In this document: in pieces, positions 9,178 through 18,147 of the stretch
Position numbering within the stretch: position 1 is the stretch's first letter
Layout: every line of letters starts with the position of its first letter
Assembly: GCF_003461955.1 (NCBI RefSeq)
Contig: NZ_QTYB01000002.1
Span: 222,314 to 286,313 of the forward strand
DNA length: 64,000 bases
From: Ruminococcus sp. AM36-2AA
GTDB taxonomy: Bacteria > Bacillota > Clostridia > Lachnospirales > Lachnospiraceae
Direction of reading: 5' to 3'
Translations under genes and position numbers: made by a program
The notes under the pieces: generated by a model
Databases searched by the model: none
Seen by the model: the letters and a program-made list of their open reading frames with translations, nothing else
Told to the model about the DNA's origin: nothing

Positions 9178-10191
9178 ATGAAAAAACGTTATGTAAACTT
9201 AATCCTTGCAATGGTAAGTGCATCAGCCATGGCCCTTGGCTCTGTGCCTGCAATGGCTGCAACAGATTCCGCAAAAACCGAATCTGCCAAAAACGATTCC
9301 AAAGAGGATGCAGAAGCTTCCAATGAGAAAGAGGCAGACGCAGCCAAGACAGATACCCTGGAAGATGGTGTTTATACAGCAGAGTTTGACACAGACAGCA
9401 GTATGTTCCATGTAAATGAGGCCAATGACAAAAAAGGAGAGCTTACGGTCAAAGATGGCAAGATGACCATCCATGTAAGCCTGGTTTCCAAGAAGATCGT
9501 AAATCTGTTTGCAGGAACTGCAGAAGATGCACAGAAGGATGGCGCCGAGATCATTGAACCTACCACAGATACAGTAAAATACAGCGACGGTTATACAGAG
9601 GAAGTTTACGGGTTTGATATCCCGGTACCTGCCATTGGTGAGGAATTTGATGTGGCACTTCTGGGAGAAAAAGGTAAATGGTATGACCATAAAGTCAGCG
9701 TCAAAGATCCTGTAAAGACAGGTGATGTGGAAGAAACAACTGATGATACAGACAAAAAAGAAGACTCCTCCGACAAGGAGAACGCAGAAAAAGCAGATGC
9801 TTCCAAAGATGAGAAAACTTCCGATGACAAGAAATCTGAGGGAAAAAAGCTGGAAGATCTGAAACTGGAAGATGGAACTTATGAGTTCGATGTAACCCTC
9901 ACAGGCGGAACCGGAAGAGCAACGGTAGAATCTCCGGCCAAAGTAGAGATCAAAGACAAAGAAGCTACAGCAACCATCATCTGGAGCAGCCCGAATTACG
10001 ATTACATGATCGTGGATGGCGAAAAATATGAGCCGGTGAACAAAGACGGAAATTCCACATTTGAGATTCCGGTGACTGTTTTTGACACAGAGATGGAAGT
10101 GACTGCAGATACTGTAGCCATGAGTACTCCTCACGAGATCGACTACACCTTGAACTTTGATTCTTCAAGCATGAAAAAGGAAGAAAAATGA
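9178..10191 (+). CDS. Secreted two-domain protein linked to a corrinoid/metal importer
   Basis: A 337-residue exported protein of unproven function. The signal peptide (cleavage near AMA, residue 27) is followed by an acidic linker and two beta-rich domains that each open with LEDG(V/T)Y. The first spans about residues 60-180 (LEDGVYTAEFDTDSSMFHV to YDHKVSVKDP). The second spans about 220-330 (LEDGTYEFDVTLTGGTGRA to TPHEIDYTLNF). A long Lys/Asp/Glu/Ser-rich linker joins them. The domain layout is reminiscent of NEAT or other metal/haem-binding surface domains, and similar proteins are often labelled iron transporter in related genomes. I could not identify a ligand. Its stop overlaps the start of the substrate-binding protein (ATGA), so it is likely a surface capture partner of the ABC importer. 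Confidence 0.7.
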   Translation: MKKRYVNLILAMVSASAMALGSVPAMAATDSAKTESAKNDSKEDAEASNEKEADAAKTDTLEDGVYTAEFDTDSSMFHVNEANDKKGELTVKDGKMTIHVSLVSKKIVNLFAGTAEDAQKDGAEIIEPTTDTVKYSDGYTEEVYGFDIPVPAIGEEFDVALLGEKGKWYDHKVSVKDPVKTGDVEETTDDTDKKEDSSDKENAEKADASKDEKTSDDKKSEGKKLEDLKLEDGTYEFDVTLTGGTGRATVESPAKVEIKDKEATATIIWSSPNYDYMIVDGEKYEPVNKDGNSTFEIPVTVFDTEMEVTADTVAMSTPHEIDYTLNFDSSSMKKEEK

Positions 10192-11333
10192 AAAAAATAA
10201 TTTCATATATATTTCTGACATTGACGCTTGTGCTGGGCTGCGCGTTTGCCGTGCAGGCCGCAGAGACAGAACATAAGCCTGCAGATATTCCGGGTCTTAC
10301 TTTTGATCACAGCATGGAACTTTCCTATGCAAAGGAATTCAATGTGGATTACTACAACGATGGCTATACACTGATCACTATCGATCAGGAAGGGCAGTTT
10401 CTTGTGGTTCCCGAGGGAAAAGAAGCGCCGGAGGGACTGGACTCTGACATTGCGGTCCTAAAACAGCCGTTAAATAACATTTATCTGGTTGCAACCTCAG
10501 CCATGGATCTTTTCCGGGCCATTGACGGGATCGACAGTATCAAACTTTCCGGAACCAAGGAAGATGGATGGTATATCCAGGAAGCCAAAGACGCCATGGA
10601 GCAGAAAAAGATGATCTATGCCGGCAAGTACAGTGCGCCGGATTATGAGCTGATTCTGAACGAAGGCTGTGACCTTGCCATTGAATCCACCATGATCCAT
10701 CACAATCCGGAAGTCCAGGAGAAACTGGAACAGTTCGGGATCCCTGTAATGGTGGAACGTTCCAGCTATGAAAGCCATCCCCTTGGAAGAACTGAGTGGA
10801 TGAAACTTTACGCAGTCCTTCTTGGAAAAGAAGATGTGGCAGAAAAAGTTTTCAAAGAGCAGACAGACAAACTGGATAACGTGCTTACAGCAGATAAAAC
10901 AGATAAGACCGTAGCGTTCTTTTATATCAACTCCGTAGGCGCGGTAAATGTAAGAAAAAGCGGCGACTATGTTTCAGAGATGATCTCCCTTGCAGGTGGA
11001 AATTACGTTCCGGAAGATACGGGAGAGAGTGACAATGCCCTTTCCACCATGAACATGCAGATGGAAGAATTCTATGCCAAGGCAAAAGATGCGGATTATA
11101 TCATCTACAACAGTACCATTGACGGAGAGCTTCAGACCATCGATGAACTTCTTTCCAAAAGCGAGCTCCTTGCGGATTTCAAGGCAGTGAAGGACGGAAA
11201 TGTCTGGTGCACAGGCAAAAACCTTTTCCAGGAGACCACAGGGCTTGGAACTATGATCGAGGATATCCATACCATGCTGACCACGGATGATGATTCCCTA
11301 GATAACCTGACTTACATGCACAAACTGAAATAA
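10188..11333 (+). CDS. BtuF/FecB-type ABC importer substrate-binding protein
   Basis: A 381-residue exported solute-binding protein of the class III (iron/B12/haem) type. The N-terminal signal has a possible lipobox-like VLGC (C18) and a standard cleavage site after VQA (about residue 25), so it may be lipid-anchored or anchored through its partner. Two alpha/beta lobes are joined by a long helix, with LAIESTMIHHNPEVQEKLEQF in the first lobe and SLAGGNYVPEDTGE in the second, typical of BtuF/FhuD relatives. It overlaps the preceding gene by 4 bases and is followed by FecCD-type permease and ATPase genes. The B12 riboswitch upstream suggests a corrinoid, cobalt or tetrapyrrole ligand. The ligand itself is inference. 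Confidence 0.82.
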   Translation: MKKIISYIFLTLTLVLGCAFAVQAAETEHKPADIPGLTFDHSMELSYAKEFNVDYYNDGYTLITIDQEGQFLVVPEGKEAPEGLDSDIAVLKQPLNNIYLVATSAMDLFRAIDGIDSIKLSGTKEDGWYIQEAKDAMEQKKMIYAGKYSAPDYELILNEGCDLAIESTMIHHNPEVQEKLEQFGIPVMVERSSYESHPLGRTEWMKLYAVLLGKEDVAEKVFKEQTDKLDNVLTADKTDKTVAFFYINSVGAVNVRKSGDYVSEMISLAGGNYVPEDTGESDNALSTMNMQMEEFYAKAKDADYIIYNSTIDGELQTIDELLSKSELLADFKAVKDGNVWCTGKNLFQETTGLGTMIEDIHTMLTTDDDSLDNLTYMHKLK

Positions 11334-11373
11334 ATGCAAATGTCCGTTTTATAATGGCTGGTGTTTTTTATTT

Positions 11374-12450
11374 ATGAACAGGAAACGGAAATCTGAAATT
11401 ACACCACAGAAGAGGAGTGTACCAGAAAAAATGAATGACAGAAAACGCGCGGTCCGATATGGGATCTCTTTTGTGATCCTTGCGGTACTTTTGATCTTTT
11501 TATTTATATGGAATGTAAATTCCGGAAGTATCCACCTCTCTGTGCAGGAGATCCTGAATATCATATTCCGGCATCAGGGAGATGAAACTTCTTATAATAT
11601 TGTCTGGGAGATCCGTCTTCCAAGAATTCTGGCAGTTATCATCCTCGGCGGAGCACTTTCTGTTTCCGGATTTCTGCTGCAGACCTTTTTTAATAACCCT
11701 ATCGCGGGACCTTTCGTGTTGGGAATTTCTTCCGGAGCCAAGCTGATTGTGGCTTTTCTGATGATCTTTCTTTTGAGCAGATCGGTATCCATCGGTTCCG
11801 GAGCCATGATCCTAGCTGCTTTTGCCGGTTCCATGATCTCCATGGGCTTTGTGCTTCTTGTGGCAAAAAAAGTCCACAACATGTCCATGCTGGTCATCAG
11901 TGGTGTTATGATCGGCTATATCTGCTCGGCCATCACGGACTTTGTGGTGACGTTTGCGGATGATTCCAACATCGTGAATCTCCACAACTGGTCACTGGGA
12001 AGTTTTTCCGGCATGACCTGGGGCAATGTACGGACTATGGCTGTGGTGGTATTTCTTACTATGGTGATTGTATTTTTTATGTCAAAACCCATCAGCGCCT
12101 ATCAGCTGGGCGAGACTTACGCACAGAATATGGGAGTCAATATCAAAGTGTTCCGGATCCTTCTGATCCTGCTTTCCAGTATTCTTTCCGCCTGTGTGAC
12201 CGCATTTGCAGGCCCGATCTCCTTTGTGGGAATCGCCGTGCCCCATATTGCAAAAAGTCTCTTAAAGACCGCAAAGCCGCTGCTTGTGATCCCGGCCTGC
12301 TTCCTGGGTGGTGCGGTGTTCTGCCTGTTCTGTGACCTGATCGCAAGAACCGTATTTGCACCGACGGAGCTGAGCATCAGTTCTGTGACGGCAGTTTTCG
12401 GAGCACCGGTAGTTATCTATATCATGATTCGCAGACAGCAGAGGATATAA
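11374..12450 (+). CDS. BtuC/FecCD-type ABC importer permease
   Basis: A permease of up to 358 residues with about nine to ten membrane segments, typical of the BtuC/FecCD family. Family signatures include LRLPRILAV-like EIRLPRILAVIILGG, QTFFNNPIAGPFVLGISSGA, and AFAGPISFVGIAVPHIAK, the last in the coupling-helix region. Two starts are possible. ATG at 11374 has no clear ribosome site. ATG at 11431, which would give 339 residues, has GAGGAG 13 bases upstream and fits family length better. It lies between the binding protein and the ATPase and completes a corrinoid/iron-type importer. Confidence 0.88.
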   Translation: MNRKRKSEITPQKRSVPEKMNDRKRAVRYGISFVILAVLLIFLFIWNVNSGSIHLSVQEILNIIFRHQGDETSYNIVWEIRLPRILAVIILGGALSVSGFLLQTFFNNPIAGPFVLGISSGAKLIVAFLMIFLLSRSVSIGSGAMILAAFAGSMISMGFVLLVAKKVHNMSMLVISGVMIGYICSAITDFVVTFADDSNIVNLHNWSLGSFSGMTWGNVRTMAVVVFLTMVIVFFMSKPISAYQLGETYAQNMGVNIKVFRILLILLSSILSACVTAFAGPISFVGIAVPHIAKSLLKTAKPLLVIPACFLGGAVFCLFCDLIARTVFAPTELSISSVTAVFGAPVVIYIMIRRQQRI

Positions 12451-12453
12451 ACG

Positions 12454-13554
12454 ATGAAATCATATTTTTTTTATACGGATCAGCTGACCGTAGGCTATGA
12501 CGGAAAACCGCTGATCAAAGAGATTAATATTCAGCTGAACAAAGGAGAGATCCTGACTCTGATCGGTCCCAACGGTGCCGGCAAATCTACCATTCTGAAG
12601 AGTATCACAAGGCAGCTTTCCCTGATTGGAGGAACTGTATATCTGGAACAGGAACAGATGAGCCGCATGACGAACAAAGAGGTTTCCAGGAAACTGGCCG
12701 TAGTGCTCACCGAGCGTATGCGTCCGGAACTTATGACCTGTGAGGATGTGGTGTCTACCGGACGTTATCCATATACCGGAACTCTCGGAATTCTTTCTGC
12801 GGAGGATAAGGAAAAAGTTAAAAATGCCATGGAGATGGTACATGCCTGGGATCTGAAAGACCGGGATTTCACAGCAATCAGTGACGGACAGCGCCAGCGG
12901 ATTCTTCTGGCGCGCGCCATCTGCCAGGAACCGGAGATTATCATCCTGGATGAACCGACATCTTTTCTGGATATCCGTCATAAACTGGAACTGCTTGCCA
13001 TTCTGAAAAAAATGGTGCTGGAAAAACAGATGACTGTGATCATGTCCCTTCATGAGCTGGATCTTGCACAGAAAATTTCTGACCAGGTGATCTGTGTTCA
13101 CGGAGATCACATCGAAAAATACGGTGCACCGGAGGAGATTTTTACCTCTGATTATATTCGAAAGCTTTATGGAATTACCCGGGGAAGTTATAACGCGGAA
13201 TTTGGCTGCGTGGAAATGGAACCGCCGGCAGGAGAACCTCGGGTGTTTGTGATCGGTGGAAACGGAAGCGGAATTCCGGTGTACCGGAAACTGCAGCGCC
13301 AGGGAATTCCTTTTGCAACGGGAGTTCTCCATACCAACGACGCAGATTATCAGGTGGCAAAAGAACTGGCCGCCAGAGTGATCACGGAGAAACCATTTGA
13401 ATGCATTTCCCAGGAGTCTTTTCAGGGAGCATTGGAAATCATGGAAAAATGCAGAGAAGTTTACTGCCCGCTGAAAGATTTCGGGACCATGAATAAAAAA
13501 AATCTGGAATTATTTAAAAAAGCAGAAAAATCCGGAAAATTAAAACAGATCTAA
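12454..13554 (+). CDS. ABC importer ATPase with a C-terminal extension
   Basis: A 366-residue ATPase. Residues 1-245 form the nucleotide-binding domain: Walker A GPNGAGKS (38-45), a variant signature ISDGQRQR (S143; the usual LSGGQ has Gly where this has Asp), Walker B IIILDEP (D166) and a switch histidine in MSLHELDLA. Residues about 255-366 form an added domain that begins with a Rossmann-like RVFVIGGNGSGIPVYRKL. BtuD/FhuC proteins are usually about 250-270 residues, so the extension is unusual. Its role is unknown, perhaps regulatory or ligand-sensing. It starts 3 bases after the permease and is the last gene before a terminator. Confidence 0.87.
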   Translation: MKSYFFYTDQLTVGYDGKPLIKEINIQLNKGEILTLIGPNGAGKSTILKSITRQLSLIGGTVYLEQEQMSRMTNKEVSRKLAVVLTERMRPELMTCEDVVSTGRYPYTGTLGILSAEDKEKVKNAMEMVHAWDLKDRDFTAISDGQRQRILLARAICQEPEIIILDEPTSFLDIRHKLELLAILKKMVLEKQMTVIMSLHELDLAQKISDQVICVHGDHIEKYGAPEEIFTSDYIRKLYGITRGSYNAEFGCVEMEPPAGEPRVFVIGGNGSGIPVYRKLQRQGIPFATGVLHTNDADYQVAKELAARVITEKPFECISQESFQGALEIMEKCREVYCPLKDFGTMNKKNLELFKKAEKSGKLKQI

Positions 13555-13560
13555 ACAGAA

Positions 13561-13585
13561 AGCCGCTGTCAAAAGCGGCTTTTTC
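13561..13585 (+). terminator. Terminator of the cobalamin-riboswitch operon
   Basis: Seven-base perfect arms AGCCGCT and AGCGGCT enclose a 6-base loop, followed by a T run. It lies a few bases after the ATPase stop. Confidence 0.9.
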
Positions 13586-13643
13586 ATATAATATAAATTA
13601 CAAATATGATCGTATCTGTGATATAATATGAACGACAAATCAT

Positions 13644-13698
13644 GAAACGGTCATGTTCATGAACACATGGTAAAGCAGAAGGTGAATGTTCGCTTTAC
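13644..13698 (+). repeat. Dispersed palindromic repeat, copy 1
   Basis: This 55-base element begins GAAACGGTC, contains the perfect palindrome TGTTCATGAACA and ends in CGCTTTAC. It is closely matched over its full length by the element at 38158-38213, and a shortened relative lies at 25479-25512. It sits in the 5' region of the DUF1002 gene, about 20 bases after a TATAAT at 13622-13627 whose -35 box is poor. Confidence 0.6.
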
Positions 13699-13759
13699 AC
13701 TGTAAAAATGTAAACAGATACAGCCAATTTATAAGAAATATATCAGGAGGGAAAGTTCA

Positions 13760-15388
13760 ATGAAAAAAAGAAATATGATCGCAGCCCTGCTTTGCAGCGC
13801 ATGCCTTGTGGCAGGAAGCGTAAATCCTGTATTTGCGGATGCAACCAAGGTTGTAACACTTGGAGCAGATCTTTCCGATGCCCAGAAGCAGACAATGATG
13901 AAATATTTTAATGTAAGTGCAGATCAGGTTCAGATTTTAACTGTTACCAACCAGGATGAGCACAATCATCTGGATAATATTGCACCACAGGAGCAGATCG
14001 GTTCCCATACATTAAGCTGTGCTTATGTAAAACCAACCCAGTCCGGAGGAATTAAAGTCCGTACTGCCAACCTTAACTGGGTAACCGGTAATATGATCGC
14101 CACTTCTCTTTCCACATCCGGTGTCAAGAACTGTGAAGTCATTGCCGCATGCCCGATGGAAGTATCCGGAACCGGTGCACTGACAGGTATTCAGATGGCC
14201 TATGAGAAAGCCAGTGGAGAGAAACTGGATGCGACCAAGACCAAACTTGCCAACCAGGAGATCGTGACAACCGGAGAGCTTGCGGATAAGGTTGGTAAAG
14301 ACCAGGCGACAACGGTAGTGAACCAGTCCAAGATGGACGTGATCCAGAACGATGTGCAGAATGCGGATGAGATCCAGAATATTGTTATCAATGTGGCGAA
14401 CCAGAATAATATTTCAGTAAGCCAGGATGACATTGATAAAATTGTTTCTCTGCTTCAGCAGATCGCTCAGCAGGGTTATAACTATGATGACGTGAAACAG
14501 ACACTGGAACAGGTAGATGCCAATACAACAGGCGCAAGTACAACTTCTGCGGCAGAGACAGAGGATTCCATGGATGAAGAGAACCCGGATGATACCGTAG
14601 ACGTGGATCAGAGTACCGAAGATGATGACGATATTATGAATAACGTAAATTCCGATGTGCTGGGAGATAATGTGATCGAAAGCTCCACAGAGGAGAACGA
14701 TCAGGAAGAAGCGCCGGCGGAGGATTCTGCAGATAGCAGTGAGACAGAAATCCCGGATGCGACCGAGGACGGAACTTACACAGAGGAAGATTCCACAGAG
14801 GATACAGCAGAGGGAACTTCAGCAGATGAAACGGGAATCCCGGAGGCAACAGAGGAGAATACGGATTCTTCTGAGGAGTCCTCTGATCAGTCAGAGACTT
14901 CAGGTGCAGAAGCGGATGCTTCCCAGATTGACACTTCCGTACTCAGCGAAGAAAATAAGACATACTACGACAAGTTTGAACTCTTTGTAAAAGGAGAGTA
15001 TGAAGGTGATGCGGATGCCCTTCTGGCAGCAACTGAGAATACGGAAGCTGTGGCAACAGTAACTCTGGACCAGCAGATAGCGAAGAGCGTTGCCGAGACT
15101 GTTGAGAAGCAGTATTATGATATCCTGAAAGACGGTACAGGATCTTATGTGGCAGACGGAACTGAGACATATCTCACACCGGAGCTGAACATGATGGATC
15201 AGAACCTCAAGAAACTTTTTGGAATTGAGATCACGGAAGAAAATTCAGATACTACAGATGAGGCTGCTGCTCTTCTTGCAGATGTAACAGAAGAAGATAA
15301 ACAGACTCTTTATAAGGAGACGATGAAATATCTTGCAGGACTTTACGGTGAGAATACCGATACTTCTGAGGAAGAGTCAGCACAGTAA
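13760..15388 (+). CDS. Secreted DUF1002 protein (YpuA-like)
   Basis: A 542-residue exported protein. A signal peptide (cleavage near VFA, residue 26) is followed by a DUF1002 domain at about residues 27-250, the family of Bacillus subtilis YpuA. Recognisable segments are TLGADLSDAQKQTMMKYF and CAYVKPTQSGGIKVRT, and GALTGIQMAYEKASG. After it comes a very acidic Ser/Thr/Glu/Asp-rich stretch (about 255-400) and a helical C-terminal region (about 400-530). YpuA-like proteins are about 290 residues, so this one carries a large extension. The function of DUF1002 is not established, and surface or envelope location follows from the signal peptide. It appears monocistronic, with a strong terminator. 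Confidence 0.82.
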   Translation: MKKRNMIAALLCSACLVAGSVNPVFADATKVVTLGADLSDAQKQTMMKYFNVSADQVQILTVTNQDEHNHLDNIAPQEQIGSHTLSCAYVKPTQSGGIKVRTANLNWVTGNMIATSLSTSGVKNCEVIAACPMEVSGTGALTGIQMAYEKASGEKLDATKTKLANQEIVTTGELADKVGKDQATTVVNQSKMDVIQNDVQNADEIQNIVINVANQNNISVSQDDIDKIVSLLQQIAQQGYNYDDVKQTLEQVDANTTGASTTSAAETEDSMDEENPDDTVDVDQSTEDDDDIMNNVNSDVLGDNVIESSTEENDQEEAPAEDSADSSETEIPDATEDGTYTEEDSTEDTAEGTSADETGIPEATEENTDSSEESSDQSETSGAEADASQIDTSVLSEENKTYYDKFELFVKGEYEGDADALLAATENTEAVATVTLDQQIAKSVAETVEKQYYDILKDGTGSYVADGTETYLTPELNMMDQNLKKLFGIEITEENSDTTDEAAALLADVTEEDKQTLYKETMKYLAGLYGENTDTSEEESAQ

Positions 15389-15429
15389 AGAGATTTTTGA
15401 ACAGTTTCCATGATCAGGAAATAAAGCCT

Positions 15430-15472
15430 GCCGCCGCAGAGACTGGAATTTCAGTTTCTGCGGCGGCTTTTT
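15430..15472 (+). terminator. Strong terminator after the DUF1002 gene
   Basis: Sixteen-base arms at 15430-15445 and 15452-15467, with one G-U pair, are followed by TTTTT. The stem is very GC-rich. Confidence 0.93.
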
Positions 15473-15610
15473 GTGTGTTTTATATGAAGGATTTGGGGAA
15501 GCACTGGAAAAATATTTTCTTCTGTGCTAAAATTGACCATAAATCGGTTTTATGGAATTCATACACTGGAAACCGTTACAGGGAAATGAGAAAGGGAAAA
15601 GGTAGAATTT

Positions 15611-16813
15611 ATGAGCCTGGCAGTAGTAACATTGAAAAAAGGCGAAGGCAGATTCCTGAAATCAGGAGGCCTCTGGGTATATGATAATGAGATCGCAACG
15701 ATCATGGGAAGCTTCGTGAACGGAGATATTGTGCTGGTCCACGATTTTGACGGTTATCCGATGGGAAGAGGGTTTATCAACACCAATTCCAAGATTGCTG
15801 TGCGTATGCTCACCAGAGATGAGCACAGAGAGATCAATGAGGACTTTTTGAGGCAACGTGTCCGTGATGCCTGGGAATACCGCAAAAAAGTCGTAGACAC
15901 CGGAAGCTGCCGCGTGATCTTCGGGGAGGCAGATTTTCTTCCTGGCCTTGTTGTGGATAAGTTTTCTGACGTGCTGGTAGTACAGTCTCTGGCACTTGGG
16001 ATCGACCGCCTTAAGGGAACGATCATTGAGGCGCTGAAGGATATTCTTGCAGAGGACGGGATCCAGATCCGGGGTGTCTATGAGAGAAGTGATGCAAAGG
16101 TCCGCCGCCAGGAAGGAATGGAACTTACCAAGGGATTTATCGGAGAAGAATTTCCGACGATCGTTCAGATTGAAGAGAATGGTGTAAAATATGAAGTGGA
16201 CATCAAGGACGGACAGAAGACCGGATTTTTCCTGGATCAGAAATACAACCGTCTGGCAATCCAGCGACTTTGCAAAAATGCGAAAGTGCTGGACTGCTTT
16301 ACACATACCGGATCATTTGCACTGAATGCGGGAATTGCAGGAGCACAGAGTGTTCTGGGTGTGGATGCATCTGAAACTGCGGTAAATCAGGCAAGACGCA
16401 ATGCAGAACTTAACGGACTGGACGGAACTGTGAAGTTTCTCTGTGAAGATGTATTTGAACTTCTCCCGGAACTTGAGGAGAAGGGAGAGAAATTTGATGT
16501 GGTGATCCTGGATCCTCCGGCATTTACGAAATCCAGAAGTTCCGTAAAAAATGCGGTAAAAGGTTATCGTGAGATCAACTTAAGAGCTATGCGTCTTGTA
16601 AAAGATGGCGGTTTTCTTGCAACCTGTTCCTGCTCTCACTTCATGACCTATGAGCTGTTTACACAGACGATCGGTCAGGCTGCGAAGAATGTACACAAGA
16701 GACTTCGCCAGGTAGAGTATCGTACACAGGCACCGGATCATCCGATCCTCTGGTCGGCAGATGAGTCCTATTATCTTAAATTCTACATTTTCCAGGTATG
16801 TAATGACCGGTAA
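15611..16813 (+). CDS. Class I SAM-dependent rRNA methyltransferase (RlmI-like)
   Basis: A 400-residue protein with an N-terminal PUA RNA-binding domain (about 1-75), a central RlmI-type region, and a C-terminal Rossmann methyltransferase domain (about 200-390). SAM-binding motif I is VLDCFTHTGSFALNAG and the catalytic-region motif is VVILDPPAF, followed by CSCSHF. This matches the RlmI/YwbD/COG1092 family, which makes 5-methylcytosine in 23S rRNA in E. coli. The exact target base in this organism is not provable from sequence. The start ATG has an AAAGGGAAAAGG-type ribosome site. It stands alone between a terminator and the zinc-ribbon gene. Confidence 0.9.
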   Translation: MSLAVVTLKKGEGRFLKSGGLWVYDNEIATIMGSFVNGDIVLVHDFDGYPMGRGFINTNSKIAVRMLTRDEHREINEDFLRQRVRDAWEYRKKVVDTGSCRVIFGEADFLPGLVVDKFSDVLVVQSLALGIDRLKGTIIEALKDILAEDGIQIRGVYERSDAKVRRQEGMELTKGFIGEEFPTIVQIEENGVKYEVDIKDGQKTGFFLDQKYNRLAIQRLCKNAKVLDCFTHTGSFALNAGIAGAQSVLGVDASETAVNQARRNAELNGLDGTVKFLCEDVFELLPELEEKGEKFDVVILDPPAFTKSRSSVKNAVKGYREINLRAMRLVKDGGFLATCSCSHFMTYELFTQTIGQAAKNVHKRLRQVEYRTQAPDHPILWSADESYYLKFYIFQVCNDR

Positions 16814-16883
16814 CAGCTTCGGCGCATTCTTTTTGAAGAGGCGGAAACAGTAATACCGGCAGTAAAAAGGAGATGCAGATTCT

Positions 16884-17297
16884 ATGAGAGACAAATTTAA
16901 CAAGTTTATGCAGGGACGCTACGGAGTGGATGAACTTTCCAGGTTTACCATGGGAGCCGCACTGGTGCTGATCATTCTGACTATGTTTATCACCATGTTC
17001 AACAGAAATCTGGGCAGTATTTTTGATTTTCTGGGAATTGCGGCGATCGTGTATGCGTATTTTCGTATTTTTTCCAGAAATATTCAGCAGCGTTATGCGG
17101 AGAACCAGAAATATCTTCAGATGACATCGAAGTTCCGGCTTCGTTTCAATAAAGAAAAAAATCTGATGAAACAAAGAAAAACGCACCATATTTACAGTTG
17201 CCCGGGCTGTGGACAGAAGGTCCGTATTCCCAGGGGGAAAGGCAAGATAGAGATCGAATGTCCGAAATGCCACACGAAATTCGTAAAGAGGAGCTGA
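16884..17297 (+). CDS. Small membrane protein with C-terminal zinc ribbon
   Basis: A 137-residue protein with two adjacent hydrophobic segments (about 22-40 and 47-62), a basic linker, and a C-terminal zinc ribbon made of CPGCGQ and CPKCHTKF (two CxxC pairs). No characterised homologue is recognised. It is followed after 1 base by the DUF5685 gene, which overlaps the J-domain gene, so the three form one operon. The membrane anchor and metal ribbon suggest a scaffold or nucleic-acid/protein-binding role, which is inference only. The ribosome site is AAAAGGAG. Confidence 0.75.
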   Translation: MRDKFNKFMQGRYGVDELSRFTMGAALVLIILTMFITMFNRNLGSIFDFLGIAAIVYAYFRIFSRNIQQRYAENQKYLQMTSKFRLRFNKEKNLMKQRKTHHIYSCPGCGQKVRIPRGKGKIEIECPKCHTKFVKRS

Positions 17298-17298
17298 A

Positions 17299-18147
17299 AT
17301 GTTCGGATATGTGACAGTTAATAAACCGGAGATCAAATTTAAAGATTTTGATATGTACCGTTCTTTTTACTGCGGACTTTGCAGAGAACTGAGGGAAAGA
17401 TATGGCATACCAGGACAGATCTCACTGACTTATGATATGACCTTTGTGGTCCTTCTGCTGAGTGGAGTATATGAACCACCTACACAGAAGGGAACTTCAA
17501 GGTGTGCGGTCCATCCTCTGAAACCACAGCCTGTGCGCCGGAATGCAATTACGGAATACTGTGCGGATATGAATGTGATCCTTTCATATTATAAATGCAT
17601 GGATGACTGGCAGGATGAGCATAAACCTTTGCGTTACGCATACGCCAGACTTCTTAAGACCGGCGGAGAGAAACATATGGCTCATTATCCGGAGAAGATC
17701 CGCAGGATAAAGGAAGCTCTTATGGAACTTTCCAGTCTGGAAAAACAGGGAGAAACCGATGTGGACCGTGTTGCCGGGTGTTCCGGAAGGATCATGGAGG
17801 AGGTCTTTGCGTTCCGTAAGGATGTGTGGGAATCTTCACTGCGGCGGATGGGATTTTATCTCGGGAAGTTTATTTATATCCTGGATGCTTATGACGATGT
17901 GGAAAAAGATGCAGAAAACGGAAATTACAATCCGTTCCTTAAAAAATATAAGATGGAAGGGTTCGAGGAAGAGATACGCCGGATGCTTACAATGATGCTG
18001 GCAGAAAGCTGCAGGGAATTTGAAAGAATGCCCGTGATCCGATATGGTGATATCCTTCGAAATATTTTATATTCCGGCGTCTGGTGCCGCTTCACAGCCA
18101 TCGGACAGAAACGCAGGGAAGAACGGGAGAAAGAAAAGAAATGTTAG
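17299..18147 (+). CDS. DUF5685-family helical protein with an Asp-rich motif
   Basis: A 282-residue, mostly helical protein of the DUF5685 type. It opens with [11 protein letters not shown] and FYCGLCREL, and has [12 protein letters not shown] (about 47-59) and a characteristic [17 protein letters not shown] (about 197-213). The last motif contains DDxxxD next to an NP, recalling the aspartate-rich metal sites of helical prenyl/terpene synthase folds. That resemblance is a pattern impression, not proof. The only recognised context is the module itself: a zinc-ribbon membrane protein upstream and a J-domain protein overlapping its 3' end by 7 bases. Function is unknown. Confidence 0.75.
   Translation: MFGYVTVNKPEIKFKDFDMYRSFYCGLCRELRERYGIPGQISLTYDMTFVVLLLSGVYEPPTQKGTSRCAVHPLKPQPVRRNAITEYCADMNVILSYYKCMDDWQDEHKPLRYAYARLLKTGGEKHMAHYPEKIRRIKEALMELSSLEKQGETDVDRVAGCSGRIMEEVFAFRKDVWESSLRRMGFYLGKFIYILDAYDDVEKDAENGNYNPFLKKYKMEGFEEEIRRMLTMMLAESCREFERMPVIRYGDILRNILYSGVWCRFTAIGQKRREEREKEKKC

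Noticed and set aside
15397..15684. Frame of 95 codons between the DUF1002 terminator and the methyltransferase
   Set aside because: It spans a strong terminator hairpin and overlaps the methyltransferase start in another frame, so it is a chance frame.
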